DNA from: Callorhinus ursinus
Lineage: Eukaryota; Chordata; Mammalia; Carnivora; Otariidae
NCBI RefSeq assembly: GCF_003265705.1
Contig: NW_020312817.1
Coordinates: 49,109,172 to 49,173,171, forward strand
DNA: 64,000 bases
Direction of reading: 5' to 3'
The translations under genes and the position numbers were made by a program. The first letter of the stretch is position 1. Each line of letters opens with the position of its first letter. The notes under the pieces are model-generated. The model was not told the DNA's origin. It saw nothing but the letters and a program-made list of their open reading frames with translations, and did no database searches. Below are positions 41,761-53,699 of the stretch, in pieces.

Positions 41761-42148
41761 TGCCATTTACACAATTCTTATGTAATCTTGTGCCCAAGAA
41801 GAATTAATGAGCCAATTAATAATAAGTGGTAATTAAGATGAAAATTATAAATGGAGAAAGTAATTTAGCATAGTTCAAAGATGGGATAAAGGGTCTCTGA
41901 TAAGTGCCCTCAAATATATATTTTGAATGAAGTAAGGTAAAATTACAATAATAGAAGATACCTGTGTGGCTATTGAGGAACTTGGTGAGGCCTCCCTCTA
42001 GTGTGTGTAAATTAAGGAAATAAAGTTATGCTCTGAGAAATAAGCTCTACAACTACATGAAACAGATCAGAAGAGATACAAAGTCATCTTAAGGAAACAG
42101 AATAAGTCTGAAAGTGTAAGCAAAGAGAAAGATTAAAAGGGCCATCAA

Positions 42149-42339
42149 GGGCGCCTGGGTGGCTTAGTCGTTAAGCGTCTGCCTTTGGCTCAGGTCATGA
42201 TCCCAGGGTCCTGGGATCAAGTCCCAAGTCGGGCTCCCTGCTTGGCGGCAAGCCTGCTTCCCCTCCCCCCACCCCGCTTGTGTTCCTGCTCTTGCTGTCT
42301 CTCTGTCAAATAAATAAATAAAATCTTTCAAAAATAAAT
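42149..42339 (+). mobile_element. Can-SINE (SINEC), full length
   Basis: Perfect duplication AAAAGGGCCATCAA at 42,135-42,148 and 42,340-42,353 flanks a complete element. Confidence 0.96.
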
Positions 42340-42353
42340 AAAAGGGCCATCAA

Positions 42354-43385
42354 TGCAAGGCTGGTTGGCCATGAGAGCATAGAAAAAAGAGCATCATGAT
42401 GGTGAATCTCAGCAGAGCCCTTTTAAGAAATGCCCACTAGAGGATGGCCCCTCAGCTGACAGCTATGAATATTCTGGTACCATTGGTATGACCATTCCTA
42501 TAGTAAAAAATGGCAGTGTCAGGCTTTCCCAGCTTAATGCCATTAAAAATTTGAATCATCTAACTTGCTCCCCTTATTTGGATTCCAGGCTCACTCACTA
42601 AGCAACCTTCTGACAATTTGCCTTCCTCAGAGGTCTGTCTTCAGTGAAACAATGTGCCAACCATGTGGAGACAAGTAATCCAGACACAGAAGTGGTTCTA
42701 ATCCTCTTGTGAATTGATAAGTAGACATTCTGGTTTCATGCATCTGCTCTCTGAGCTTAATAAGAGAGCAATGAGATGGATCCACATTCAGTATGCTGAC
42801 AGATCCAGTTTCTAAACATACAGGGTGGGGACCAGACCCTTGGCAGAGGGAATGCCACCGTATGAGGTATCAGGAGATGACCCCTGATATCCCTACACTG
42901 TCTTTGCAATGAAATTCCTCTCAGCTTTGTATCTGTCTGCTGACTCTGAGAGCATTGATGTATAGGGAAAGAACCAGATGTGGATTGGCAAATCTCTGAT
43001 CCAGATTAGAGAAAGGATACTAGAGTGAATTCAGAGCATACATGACCCTTTTCACTAACCAGCTACACAACTCCTAATGTAATTGGCACCTGAAGATGTT
43101 CTTTGATCTTGGCCTGCTTTTAGTTAATTTCAGTTAATAAAATGCCATTTGTGTCTCTGGGTTGTGATTATTAAGTATCTTTTCATATCTGTCAGTTTTC
43201 TCCACTATAAAATGAGGAGACTAACACTTCTCATCTCATTGATTTACTAACCATTCATTCAACAAATATTTATTGAGTGCCCACCATGTGAGAGGCACCA
43301 TGCCAGGCACTGGTGATATTGGGAAAATAGAGATGATATTGGGGAAATTGATTTCTAATGGGGCAGACATAATTTAAATCAATTG
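42354..43385. other. Intergenic, no gene recognised
   Basis: Mostly unassigned. 43,250-43,375 carries the common old-repeat phrase ATTCAACAAATATTTATTG...CCACCATGTG...GGCACTGG, family uncertain. Confidence 0.4.
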
Positions 43386-43895
43386 TGTTAGTCTGCTTGG
43401 GCTGCTATAACTAAATATTGTAGATTGGGTGGCTTAAACAACAGAAATTTACTTCTCATGGTTCTGGAGGCTGAGAAATCCAAAATCAAGGTGTCAGTTG
43501 ATTTGGTTCCTAGTGAGAACTCTCTTCCTGGCTTGTAGACAGCTACCTTTTCACTGTGTGTGACCTCTTTGTGCCTGCACAGAGAGGGAGAGCTCTTTGG
43601 TATTTTGTCTTATAAGGACACTAATCCATCAGATCAGGGCCCCACCCTTATGACTTCATTTGTCCTTATTTCTGTTAAAGACCCTGTCTCCAAAAACAGT
43701 CACCTCTCTAAAGATTGTATTTCCAGAGAAGGTCACATTTTGAGGTACTAGGGTTTAGGGCTTCAGCATATAAACTTGAGGAAGACACACATCATTAATG
43801 GCAACTGAATCAACCATGCCAACACCTTGATTTCAGATGTCTAGCCTTCAGACCCAGTTTATGGTACTTTGTTATGGCAGAAAACTAATACACTA
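43386..43895 (-). mobile_element. MLT1-type solitary LTR
   Basis: The minus-strand MLT1 3' end is seen on the plus strand as 'GTTAGTCTGCTTGGGCTGCTATAAC...GGTGGCTTAAACAACAG', then 'CTTCTCATGGTTCTGGAGGC', the TCTTATAAGGACACTAATCC and GGGCCCCACCCTTATGAC blocks. It continues to 'AGCATATAAACTTGAGG', with extra duplicated-looking 3' text to about 43,895. Confidence 0.75.
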
Positions 43896-43899
43896 GTGT

Positions 43900-45090
43900 T
43901 CTAGGGTCCACCCTCAGCATCAGTATCCTCTCTGCCAATTTTACTCAAGTAAACAGAACTCCTAAAGGTCTGCTGATATACCAGCACTCTCGAAGTCCTC
44001 ATGTGGATCAGCCTTTCTCTCCACCATGGCTGTTACTTCATTGTTAATGCACTCCCCTCCGTGTCAATGTGACAATCATCTCCTTGGGAACTAGGGATTA
44101 AATGAGTGAGACTCAAAGTTTTGAAAATGTGATGAAGTCTTGGAGTATTTTTGTTGCTCTTCTTTATTTCTGAAGCTAAGATGGTACCAAGGAAAGGAGT
44201 AGAAATGAAAGCTTAATATAAGAAATTACTAACTATAACCTGCATCGACTATTAAGGAGTAAAGAGAACTCTAAAGAAGAGAGGAATCGCAAGGATAGGG
44301 AGCAGCCACCACCCCCAGGGTTGGGGCAGAAAACCCAAGGATGGAATGAACATGGGAGAGCAGCCTTAGCACCAGAGCTGAAATCAAAACCTTGTTGGAG
44401 AGGGTATGGCCATGAGTCACTGAGCAGTGAAGTCCTTGTGAGGTGCCTGCCGGCAAGACTTGCTGGCAAGTCACCTCCTGGGTGCTTTGAGAATTGCCTT
44501 TTGAAGAGGTGTTGCACACTGCCCCCCACTATGCATTACAAAAGCCTGCTCCGGAGAAAGCACAGTGGAACCAGGAAATGCCCCCTTTTTCCTCCAGCGC
44601 CCTCTACCGATGAAGCCTAACATCGTATCACCTGGCCAAGGAGAGACGTTCCCACAGCACCAACAAGCAATGAAGTTGGAGTTGGAGCTGAGAGGCAGTG
44701 GACTGATAACAGCACGTTAACCCTGGTTAAATCGAATCCTATGCCTGTTCTACACTGACACCCACCCATGCAGCTGTGTGTGAAAAGAGAAAACAACACC
44801 AGTAACAAAAACCAGACTGACTGCTCTCACTAGTCTTGTCAGTCTCAAGTTGGTACCAGGGCAGCCAGCAATCCTGCCGCATTTCCCTGGCCTGCTCACC
44901 CAGGTGGTGCTTCCTCAAACACATCCCACCTTCTCACCATCCACGCACTCTCTCTGATGATGATCTCACTTCCTGTCTCATGGAGAAAATAGAAGCACTG
45001 AGAAGAGAGCTTCTGCCCACTCACCATACCTACACACCTGGCAGCACCTGCACCCACATGCCCTGCCTTCCTACCTGCTGCTAGGCTGAG
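43900..45090. other. Intergenic, no gene recognised
   Basis: Unique-looking sequence with a CTCF-like site at 44,597-44,610. Open frames of 60-99 codons on both strands have no domain. Confidence 0.4.
44597..44610 (-). promoter_or_regulatory. CTCF-like motif match
   Basis: The minus strand reads TCGGTAGAGGGCGC followed by TGG, one mismatch from the CCRSNAGRKGGCRS core and including the CpG-containing GGGCGC typical of strong sites. It lies 6.7 kb upstream of the POLE4 promoter. Confidence 0.4.
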
Positions 45091-45470
45091 CTGCCCGGGC
45101 CCTCTCCACAGCCAGCCCCACGGCCTCTCTCCATTAGACTCCCATCCCTTCTTGCCTACTCAAGGAAACTGCTCTCGCCCCTACAGCATCGACTTTTCCT
45201 CCCTCTGCTGAACTATTCCTATCAGCATACACCTAAAAAAAAAAAAGCAGACTCTTCACCCCACACACCCCTCTAACTTCTGCCTCATTTCTTTGCCTCT
45301 AATTTACAGCAAAAGTCTTTTTAAAACTTAGTCTGTATTCATTGCCTCCAATTTTTCTCTTCTCAGTCCCTCTTGCACTTACTCCAATGAGGTGTTTATC
45401 ACCGCCAGTCCACCGAGACCATTATCAAGATCACCAATGACCTGGGGCACCGCTGGTAGGCAGAACCCTG

Positions 45471-47259
45471 GAAAGGTAATTTTTCAGGGCCCTTGTCTGT
45501 CTAAACAATTTGATTTTCAAAATGCAATTCAAAAAAAGTGTATTTTAAAATTTGTGGGCCCATGTGAGATGTTGACATTTATCAATGAAGATTTAGAATC
45601 ATCAGGAGCTTAGAGGGACTTACGTATTGTTTACTGTTCTATCACTGCACACGAAGATTCTTTATAGAGTCCAGGCACCAAGTACTTCTGTTCAGATGCA
45701 AGAAATATCTCTTCTTGCTCTTTTGGCTAATGTTCTTTCTCTCGCAGCAAGAAAAAGGCAGGAGCGCTGTTACTGCTCACAATGTCATGCTTTGAAACCT
45801 GTTTGTATTGAAACAAGACTGTTTTAGGGTTGGGTTTTTTTGTTTGGGGTTTTCATTATGCCTCTGCCGTTCTCTAACACCATTTTTTTGATGCTGATTG
45901 CATCATTACTTAGGACATTGCATCATCCATCACAGCAGCTGTGCATGCTGGCTTTCAATCACTCTATCAAAGGTTGTCTCTGTGCTTCATTGATGACCAA
46001 GAATGTAAGCTTTACCCAAAATATGCAGAAAAATATGAATGACAATCCATTTTCTGATTATGTTAAATTTTCTGATTGGAATGTTATAGTGTTAGAATAG
46101 AACATGTCTTCAAACCATGTATTCTCTTTAATTCTTTAGGCTGTAATCACACTACATTTTTAGAATATGATCACTTCCAGTTGTTGCCTGTACACCTGCG
46201 TCCACACACCACTATTAACAAGGAGGAAAGGCAAGAAGACATGGAAAGAACAAGAAAAACAGTCTCATTCACATAAGGAATGTCCATTCCTTGTTGGGCA
46301 TAGCTTCAAGACAGACTTGGGAAAGCGCAGCATGACCATATCATTTGGAGGCAAGAGAGGACATTGGTTGGAAAAACCTGTTGGCGTGGCAAAGCAACAG
46401 TCTTAAAAGCCCTCAAAGGAGATATGCATAGGCATGCTTGAAGGCCTTCCTGATAGGTGGTATGAAGCCTGTGGAGGACAGGGGATGATGACCCCAAGAG
46501 GCAAGGGAGTATACAGGGTAAAGGATGCCTGCCACTATCCCACACCTTTGAGTGCTAAAAGTCAGAGATGGCACTATGCTGGAACACGAACAGGTGAAAG
46601 CTGTGACATGGGCCCACACATACAGCTCAAGTCCGCCTGTTGGCAGTGGATCAGCAGCAGCCCAGTGCACTGAATTTGCGCTGTGTCTGATGTGAGAGTC
46701 AACCTAAATCAGTGTGTCAGTGCCATTCTGGCGACCCAATCTCACGCAATCCCACACCAGCCAGCAGAAGCAATCCAATTGCCAGACTGCCCTCCCAGAC
46801 CAGGGTCCAGCCAAGAACCATCAGATGACTCCATTGACACAAATTTGGAGTGCCTTGACCTAACAAGTCAACCCTGCACATAGAATGCAGATTCAGACAG
46901 TGTTCGAAAGGGAAGAAAACAAGAATTGGGGTCCACACAGATCGCTATCTAAAGACAGGAGCTGCCATTTATCCCTAGTCACCTTGGGGTCTGCCATGAC
47001 TAAACCAGCTCTACTGGAATCAGAAATCCCCACGTATTTTGCCACTGCTATTTATGCCCTAGCTTCCCTCCAGGGATCCTCATTTTTGTCTGGGCTTGTC
47101 CTCATTCATGATTACTTTAAGGCCCAGATACAAAATTCCTCATTGTCAAGAATTATTTTTTTATGGTCTCAAAAATTCATCAGGAAGTTTGTTTTTTCAA
47201 AGATGCAACAGAGACACAGAATTTCCCAGCTTGAGGGGATTTGAGACATTTATAAAAAC
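45471..47259. other. Unidentified 1.8-kb insertion within an L2
   Basis: Not recognisable as L1, SINE, LTR or Tigger. It separates two L2 blocks that would otherwise be continuous, so it probably arrived as one or more insertions. It has frames up to 119 codons (46,885-47,244 plus strand) without recognised domains. No clear terminal repeats were found by eye. Confidence 0.4.
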
Positions 47260-48214
47260 ATAGACATTTCAGACCTGGAGAAGCTTTAGACCAATTCTTT
47301 CTTTCTGAATTCACTCTTTCCAAGCCTCCTCTCATTGTGTCTGTAACATCCAATGCCCTGATTTCCCTCTTACCTTTTTGGCCACTCTTCAGTCTCTTTT
47401 GCAGGCTACTCTTTCTAGGGCTAAATCTTCATACCGTTGCTCACTCTAGAATCCCCAAGTGATCTCATCCAGACCCATGGCTTTAAATACCATCTGTAAG
47501 CTGATGATTCCCAAATTTATGTTTCTAGCTTCATACTCTCCACTGAGTTTCAAGATCATATATCCAGCTGTATGTTCATTGTCACTGGTATATCTCACAA
47601 ACATCTCAAACTTCAAGTGCTTAAAAATAGACTCAAAATTTTATCACCCATATCAACAAGTTCCTCCCCTAGTCTTCCAATCAAAGGAAGTGGCTCCACT
47701 ATATACACAGATGCCCGAACCTGAAACCTGAGAGTCCTTCTTGCCTACTTTCCCTTCCCTCACTCTCACATCCAGTCTATTAAAAAATTCCATTTTCCCA
47801 CCTTTTCTCAAGGGTATCTACTTATCTTCATCTCCGGTGCCAACATTCTTAGTCCAAGCCATGATCATCCCTCCTCCAGACCTCTCCAGTAATGTCCTAA
47901 CAGGTTTTCCCTGTTCCTCTATCACTTCAATCCATTCTCCATGTAGCAACTGCAGAATCCTTCCTTTCAAGATGTGAATTTAAATATTAAATCTTTCAAT
48001 GGCTTCCCCTGCACCTAGAATAAAATCCAAACTCCTACAATTGCTTAATACGGTTCTGTCCCTCTAACCTCATCCCATACATCCGCCTTTGCTCACTGTG
48101 CTCCAGCATTGCTGGCCTTTCATTGCCTTGAACTCAGCGCACTTTTCTACCCTTGGGGCCTTTATACACTAGGACCTCCTGGAATGCTCTTCCACTGATT
48201 TGTTTCTTTTAGTC

Positions 48215-48746
48215 ATAGCTTGTCATGGTTTTAAACACGTCTACAAATTCTTAGACTTTAACCTATCAAAAGGTAGAATCTAATTCCCCTCCCCTTGAAC
48301 ATGGACTGGTCTTAGCAACTTGCTTCTCATGAATAAAATGCTGTAGAATTGACTCTGTGTAAGTGCTAGCACTAGGTCAAAAAAGATGATACAGCTTCCA
48401 ACCTAGTTCTTCCTTGGGAGGCTCACTCTTGGGACCTGGTCGCCATACTGTGAAAAAGACAAGCAGCCGCATGGAGAGGTCACATGCAGGTGTCTCAGTT
48501 GACAGCCCAGCTGAGATCCCTGACAACAGCTAGCAGCAACCACGAGACATGTAAATGAGGACGCATTTAGATGGGTTCGGTCCCTAGCTTCCAAGCTGCG
48601 CCAGATGATGCTGGGTAGAGCAGAGACACACTGCCCCCACCAAGCCCTGCCTAGATTGTAGATTTGTGAGAAAATAATTGCTGTCATTGTTTGAGCCAGT
48701 AAGTTTTGTAGTGGTCTGTTACATAGCAGTGGATACCTGGAACACA
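48215..48746 (+). mobile_element. MLT1-type LTR inserted in L2
   Basis: 'TTAGACTTTAACCTATC', 'TAATTCCCCTCCCCTTGAACATGGACTGG', 'TTGCTTCTCATGAATAAAATG', and the closing 'AAGTTTTGTAGTGGTCTGTTACATAGCAGTGGATACC' define an MLT1-like LTR in sense. L2 sequence resumes immediately after it. Confidence 0.68.
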
Positions 48747-48905
48747 GCTGATAATGTCCCCTTCTCAAAACTGCCCCCTCTGACCATCCTGTGTCCTTTG
48801 GCTCCATCCATGACTACAAAGTGATTATTAACCTCAGTGCCTAGCCTGGGGCCAGGCACACAGGAGGAGCTCAGTAAATATTTATGGTATGATTGGATGA
48901 GTGAG

Positions 48906-51900
48906 TAAATCCTCTTGTCACATTTGAAGTTATCAGCCATTAATAAGATAGAGTAATCATTAGCAGGGTGGTGACAACATCAATTCCAAGAGAGGAAAGG
49001 ATCATTATGGAATGTGCTGTCCTGGTACTGCTGTGCAGGATTGGGGACAGACGTCATGACCGCTCAGGGGCCTTAGGTGACCAGGAGTCATTTGGGTCTG
49101 CAGAGGTAGATGGGGGTGTCCTAACAATACTAGTCTTGGTGTCAGTGTAGCAGACAGTATGCCTTATCTTTGTTGAGGAAGCAAGGGGCTGTTTTTGTTA
49201 TCTGTCATGCCTGCCTGCATGTGTGTCTTTCTCAGAAGTGGGCATAGTCTCAATATGGGAGACAGAAGACCGGGGGATGGAGGCAGAGAAGTTTCAGAGA
49301 ATCTTTCTTGCTAGAGATGCTGAACTTCAGCAGAGCTGATAATGACAACATGTCAGACGATTGAGTTTCAGGCTGGTTCCTGGGGGCCCTATTCATCACT
49401 TTCTGCTCTGACGTGCGGTTTCCTTGGTGACGGGACGGCTGCTGGGTGGACAGCAGCTTTGGGGCCACCTGACTAGCTCTGATGCTAACGGGCTCTGACA
49501 GCTTTCATTGGGATGAAAAGATTTAGGGTCCCTACTGGCTTTCTTAAATTAAACCCTCCCTCCTGGAGTGAGTTTGTTTATAAACGTTATGTTAGATTAG
49601 GAGAATTTTCCTGTGAGCACAGAGTCCCTTCACCATAGACGTTGACTTGTTGGGGCTGCTCACAGAGTTTCCGAGGTCAGGCTCCTCCTCCAGTCAGCAG
49701 CCCAACCAGGCAAGGATACACCCTGGTGGGCATCCCAAGCAATGCCTCTGAGGGCGTGTACTGATCAGTCTCAATAGGAACACAGGAACCACTCCAGTTA
49801 TTTTAACAGAGGGAATTTAATCTAGGCACTAGGTGAGGCAGATATTGGAGGCTGAAAAGGCAAAAAGAGAGTATCAAGGTAAAGAAGGGCAGGAAGCAGC
49901 TCCATTTCTGTGGCTGGAGAGCAAAGGGGAGAGATGGGGGTTCCGGTCACTTAGAGGCTTGAAACGGGCCTGTAGAGCTGAGGCCCAGACCCCCAATGAG
50001 GGGTGACTGCCTGGTATCTCTGAGACTGGTGTTGGACGTGTGGAAACAACTAGAAATTGGGACACATTGCCATGGGAACGAACTGTCACGGCAAGGTGGA
50101 GAGTCATTGCTGGAGTGATGCTCACAGGAACAGGAAGCGGCGGGGAAGGAGCAGGCCCACTCCCAGCCCCTTATGGACAGAGCCTGAGCTGGAGCCAGCT
50201 GGCCACAGAGAACTGGCATGCAGAGTCCTGGCCCCAGAGTCACAGAGTAAAGGATGGAAGGGTGGGTCTGAACTGAGTGACATCAGCTTCGTCACCAGCA
50301 CTGGGAAGCTGAAGAAGACAATCATGGTGGGGGACCAGATGAAATACCTGGCCAGGAACATCCACACCCACCCTTTCACTGTGGAAATCATCTAATGTTT
50401 GCTTAGTTCCTTGCACAGTACAGGCAACTTTTTATATTATCTTATTTAAAGGTAGATAATGGTACCTGCCAGTGTGTTCTGACACTGAGGAGAATGGAGA
50501 CTGTCCCCAGTGTCCAGCATTGGTCCCTTTCACCTCAGCCTTGACCCTGAGCTCTGGCTCCCAGGGCCTGGAACAGCCTGGTGCACCTGCCCTGTGCCCC
50601 CTCATCTAGTGCACTCCCCAGATCTGGAAGTTTTCACCTTGTTCCTCTAGAGCAGGTGGACAGGTCCCCAAGCAGGACCATTACCTTCCCCAGCCCTGTT
50701 TCAGCTGGAATAGCTCCACAGCATTTGCTCCTCACATTGGGTTTCTAAGCCAGCTGACATTTGAAGAGGAGGTTCTGCAGGAAACAGCTGAGAAACCCTT
50801 ACCCTAGAGGAGAATCCTTCAACCCGCTGGCTGCCATTGAGCCAGCAAGGCTCACTTCCCAGAGTCTCCTCTTCTGAGATGTCCTCTGTCCCTACCAGCC
50901 TCAGGCAGATGTCAGTCCCTGTTTGTCCCCTACAGAAGCCAACTGTCCCCCAAATCCCTTAAGAGTATTCTTTCAAAGGCATGTTGGTGAGTGGTCTGCT
51001 GGGTGCTCTCTCTCTGGGCACATGGGTTGGACCTGTTTGTATGTAGTGTAGTTTGAAGTACTATTTTTTGCTCATTTGTTAATTGGTGTGTTTTTATCAA
51101 GAAGCCTTTTAATCCACCCTAGAGGAAGGAAAGGGTAGGGAAGGGAGTGACTCAGTAAGAAGGGAAGAGTAGTATTTTTCCTTTCCCAGATGGACCCCAG
51201 ACCCACACCTGCCCCTAACATGTGCAGAAGTATAAACAGAGCCAGTTTGCCTGCATTCCCACCTTTTCCTCACACCCCCAACTCCCCCCAGCAGGCAGCA
51301 AACAAACACCTCCACCCACATGTCTAAATTCTATCCAAAGCCTTGCTAAAGACAGCTGCCCTTGGTTGTCCCTGAGGCCTGGGTGAGCTCACCACAGACA
51401 GGACCGATGGGGAAGAGGCTCATGCACCCTGGAAGAGGCTGGGGCATTTGGGCAGAGAAATTGGATCCCAGGTACCCAAGGCATAGGACAGTCAGAAAGG
51501 ACTGACACTGGTTGGCATAGACTTGGCCCTTGGACTTGTCCTGTGGGGCGGGATTGGCCCCCACCAGAGCCAAAACGGCTCCTGAAACAATGGTCCAGGA
51601 CTGCAGCCTGAGAAAACAAAAGAGCCCTCCCTGGGCACAACGGAGTGCAGGGGAGGGGTTGCCCTGCGGCCAGCCTCTTTCTGAAGCCCCCACCCAAGCA
51701 AGCACTCCTGAGCCATTGTGAGAAGCAACATCAAGGTGTGGGCCAGCGCTCGGTAGCAGCATTGTGCAGCAGAGGGGGCAAGAGCCATGCGGGCTGGCCG
51801 GGGCACCATCTGCTTAGACGGAAGGCTGCACAGGCCGCCAGCATCCCAGCAACGCACATGAAAAAGGCATGCTTCCAGGAATGAACACTGGGCCCTTCCC

Positions 51901-52110
51901 TGTCTTGGCTGATGATAGGGGTGGTGGGGGCCTGGGGGGTGGCAGAGAGGAAGGGAAAGAGACACCCGCTTGCATATTCTAGGAAAGCCCAGATAGGACA
52001 TTTCTTCACCTTGGTGCACTCGCCAGTTTTAGGCGTCTTCCCCACTCTGCCCCAAATCCCCACACTCCTACACTCAGAGTTCTTGAGTTGACTGCCTTTG
52101 ATTTTAATAC
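48906..52110. other. Long intergenic stretch, no gene recognised
   Basis: About 49,780-50,010 ('TTATTTTAACAGAGGGAATTTAATCTAGG...GGCAGGAAGCAGCTCCATTTCTGTGGCTGG') looks like an old interspersed repeat I cannot name; 50,395-50,490 may be a reversed MIR tail. Overlapping frames of 100-175 codons at 51,346-52,063 on the minus strand are GC-driven, overlap each other and have no domain. Confidence 0.4.
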
Positions 52111-52129
52111 CTAATACATTTCTTTAAAC

Positions 52130-52350
52130 CTTTTCCCATGGAGAAATTCAGACAAAGGCAAAATCAGATGGAAGAGTACAGCGACTCCCATGTGCCCTTC
52201 ACCAAGGCTCAGCACCACCAGCTTGGAGTCAATCTTGTTCTGTCCAAACGCCCGCCTATGTCTCCCCTCCTGTATTATTTTGAGGCAAGCCCAAGTATCT
52301 TTGATTTCATCAATTAAGGCTTCAGTATATGTCTCCTAAAAATGATTCTA
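52130..52350 (+). mobile_element. Old L1 3' UTR-type fragment
   Basis: 'TTCAGACAAAGGCAAAATCAG...AGTACAGCGACTCCCATGTGCCCTTCACC' and 'TATTTTGAGGCAAGCCCAAG' match the same L1M 3' UTR family seen at 60.6-61.8 kb. Confidence 0.55.
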
Positions 52351-52944
52351 AAAAATATAACCTCAAGGTTATATTTAGGACACTTAGGTTAAAACACACA
52401 CACACACCCCTTAACATCTTCCACTGTGCACTCAGTGGTTTCATTTCTGTGTCTCCTAAATACCATCCGTGGTGTTGTGGGAAGCGCACTGGCAGAGGAC
52501 AATCTGCAACAGGACAACAGCGGGCCTGGCTGTGGCCCGGACCAGGCAGGTGCCAACGGTTTGAGTGGGGGAGGAGATGGTGGGAGATGTCCAGGGAACA
52601 TGGAGACTGCAGGCCAGGGCTGAGCAGAGGGGGACGGAGTCGTCCCCCATTCCTTCCCAGCCCGAAGGAAAAGAGAGTCTGGAGGAAGAGGGGCTGTGCA
52701 AGAACCCCCTGTGAGAGAAGTGAATTCTTCCTGAATGCTGGGGAGTATTCATTATCAGTAAATAGAAGTATACACCTGTCACCTCGGCAGGCTCCAGGGA
52801 CGAGATTGAATTTCCTCGGGAGGTAATCAATGTGCCTGGGGTGGAGGGAGGGGGCAGGAAGAGGTGTTGGATTTGGTGAGTGTCAGACCTAACGCTGCCC
52901 CTTTGGAGAGAGAGATGGAAAGGGAAAAGCATGTAGACTTTGTC
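52351..52944. other. Intergenic, no gene recognised
   Basis: Contains a short CA run (52,396-52,408). Overlapping 165- and 158-codon frames on opposite strands (52,329-52,932) share no known domain and are probably chance. Confidence 0.4.
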
Positions 52945-53065
52945 CTCACACCAACCTAGGCTTAACGCCTGCCACTGCCAGCTACTAGCTGTGTGACCTG
53001 GAGCAAGCTCTTAACCTTTCTGAGCCTGTTCCCTTGTCTCTAAAGTGATAAAATGGGAAACTTAA
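52945..53065 (+). mobile_element. MIR SINE fragment
   Basis: 'CAGCTACTAGCTGTGTGACCTGGAGCAAGCTCTTAACC' and 'TCTAAAGTGATAAAATGGG' are MIR core sequence. Confidence 0.7.
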
Positions 53066-53356
53066 AAGGCCCCTAAAGGGATAGATCCAGGAACACATGT
53101 GAAATGCCTCATCAACACTTAGCCAGAGAGAGCCCAGCTGCTTGCTGGTTCTTTCCCAGCCTCTTTTTTTCCCTTGACGTCTAGATTCAGTCACACAGGT
53201 AGCCGAGGAGACCGAGCTCTGAGAGGACTCACTGTGACAGAGATTCTCAGTCTTCATCTCCCATGCCATGTGGTCCCCAGGTGGCTGTCACACTGGTGGG
53301 AACTTCAGCCTTTCTCCTCCACTCAAGAAAGCCTTCCAGAATGCAAGTGGGGCGGG

Positions 53357-53410
53357 AGAGAGGTTGTCTGGGACTGGGACACTATAGAGAGGTTGTCTGG
53401 GACTTAGGAC
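53357..53410. repeat. Short tandem duplication
   Basis: GAGAGGTTGTCTGGGACT occurs twice about 30 bp apart, with diverging ends. Lies just left of the poly-G gap region. Confidence 0.75.
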
Positions 53411-53464
53411 AGCAGCAGTGACTGGCCAACGGAGAGGGCAGGAGAGACAGCACTCTGAGACACC

Positions 53465-53675
53465 GGGGGGGGGGGGGGGGGAAAAAGCCCCCGCGGCTCT
53501 GCCTAGAAAGAAAAAGCTTTGTTAATGGCGGCGGGGCGGGGAGGCAAGTCACCTNNNNNNNNNNNNNNNNNNNNNNNNNNNNNNNNNNNNNNNNNNNNNN
53601 NNNNNNNNNNNNNNNNNNNNNNNNNNNNNNNNNNNNNNNNNNNNNNNNNNNNNNGGGGGGGGGGGGGGGGGGGGG
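53465..53675. other. 100-N assembly gap flanked by poly-G and a degraded duplicate
   Basis: 17 Gs (53,465-53,481), about 73 bp, 100 N (53,555-53,654), then 21 Gs (53,655-53,675). The 73 bp between resembles an error-rich copy of the sequence following the second G run. Frames crossing the gap are not biological. Confidence 0.95.
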
Positions 53676-53699
53676 ATCAGACAGCCCTGGAAGCTCTGC

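Larger units (their letters stand above)
45095..48905 (+). mobile_element. Long L2 LINE relic in three blocks
   Basis: Block A (about 45,095-45,470) resembles the L2 RT segment ('CACCGAGACCATTATCAAGATCACCAATGACC'). Block B (47,260-48,214) continues with 'TTTTTGGCCACTCTTCAGTCTCTTTTGCAGGC', 'GATCTCATCCAGACCCATGG', 'AATACCATCTGTAAGCTGATG' to 'CCTGGAATGCTCTTCC'. Block C (48,747-48,905) adds 'AATGTCCCCTTCTCA...CCTGTGTCC' and the terminal 'CAGTAAATATTTATGG'. Insertions split the blocks. Frames are decayed. Confidence 0.68.

Noticed and set aside
51764..51780. CTCF-like CAGCAGAGGGGGCAAG
   Set aside because: The downstream AGGGGGC fits but the upstream CCRS half does not, giving several mismatches.
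51346..52063. Nested minus-strand frames of 102-175 codons
   Set aside because: Three reading frames are open over the same DNA with no domain and no conserved-looking core, which indicates chance.
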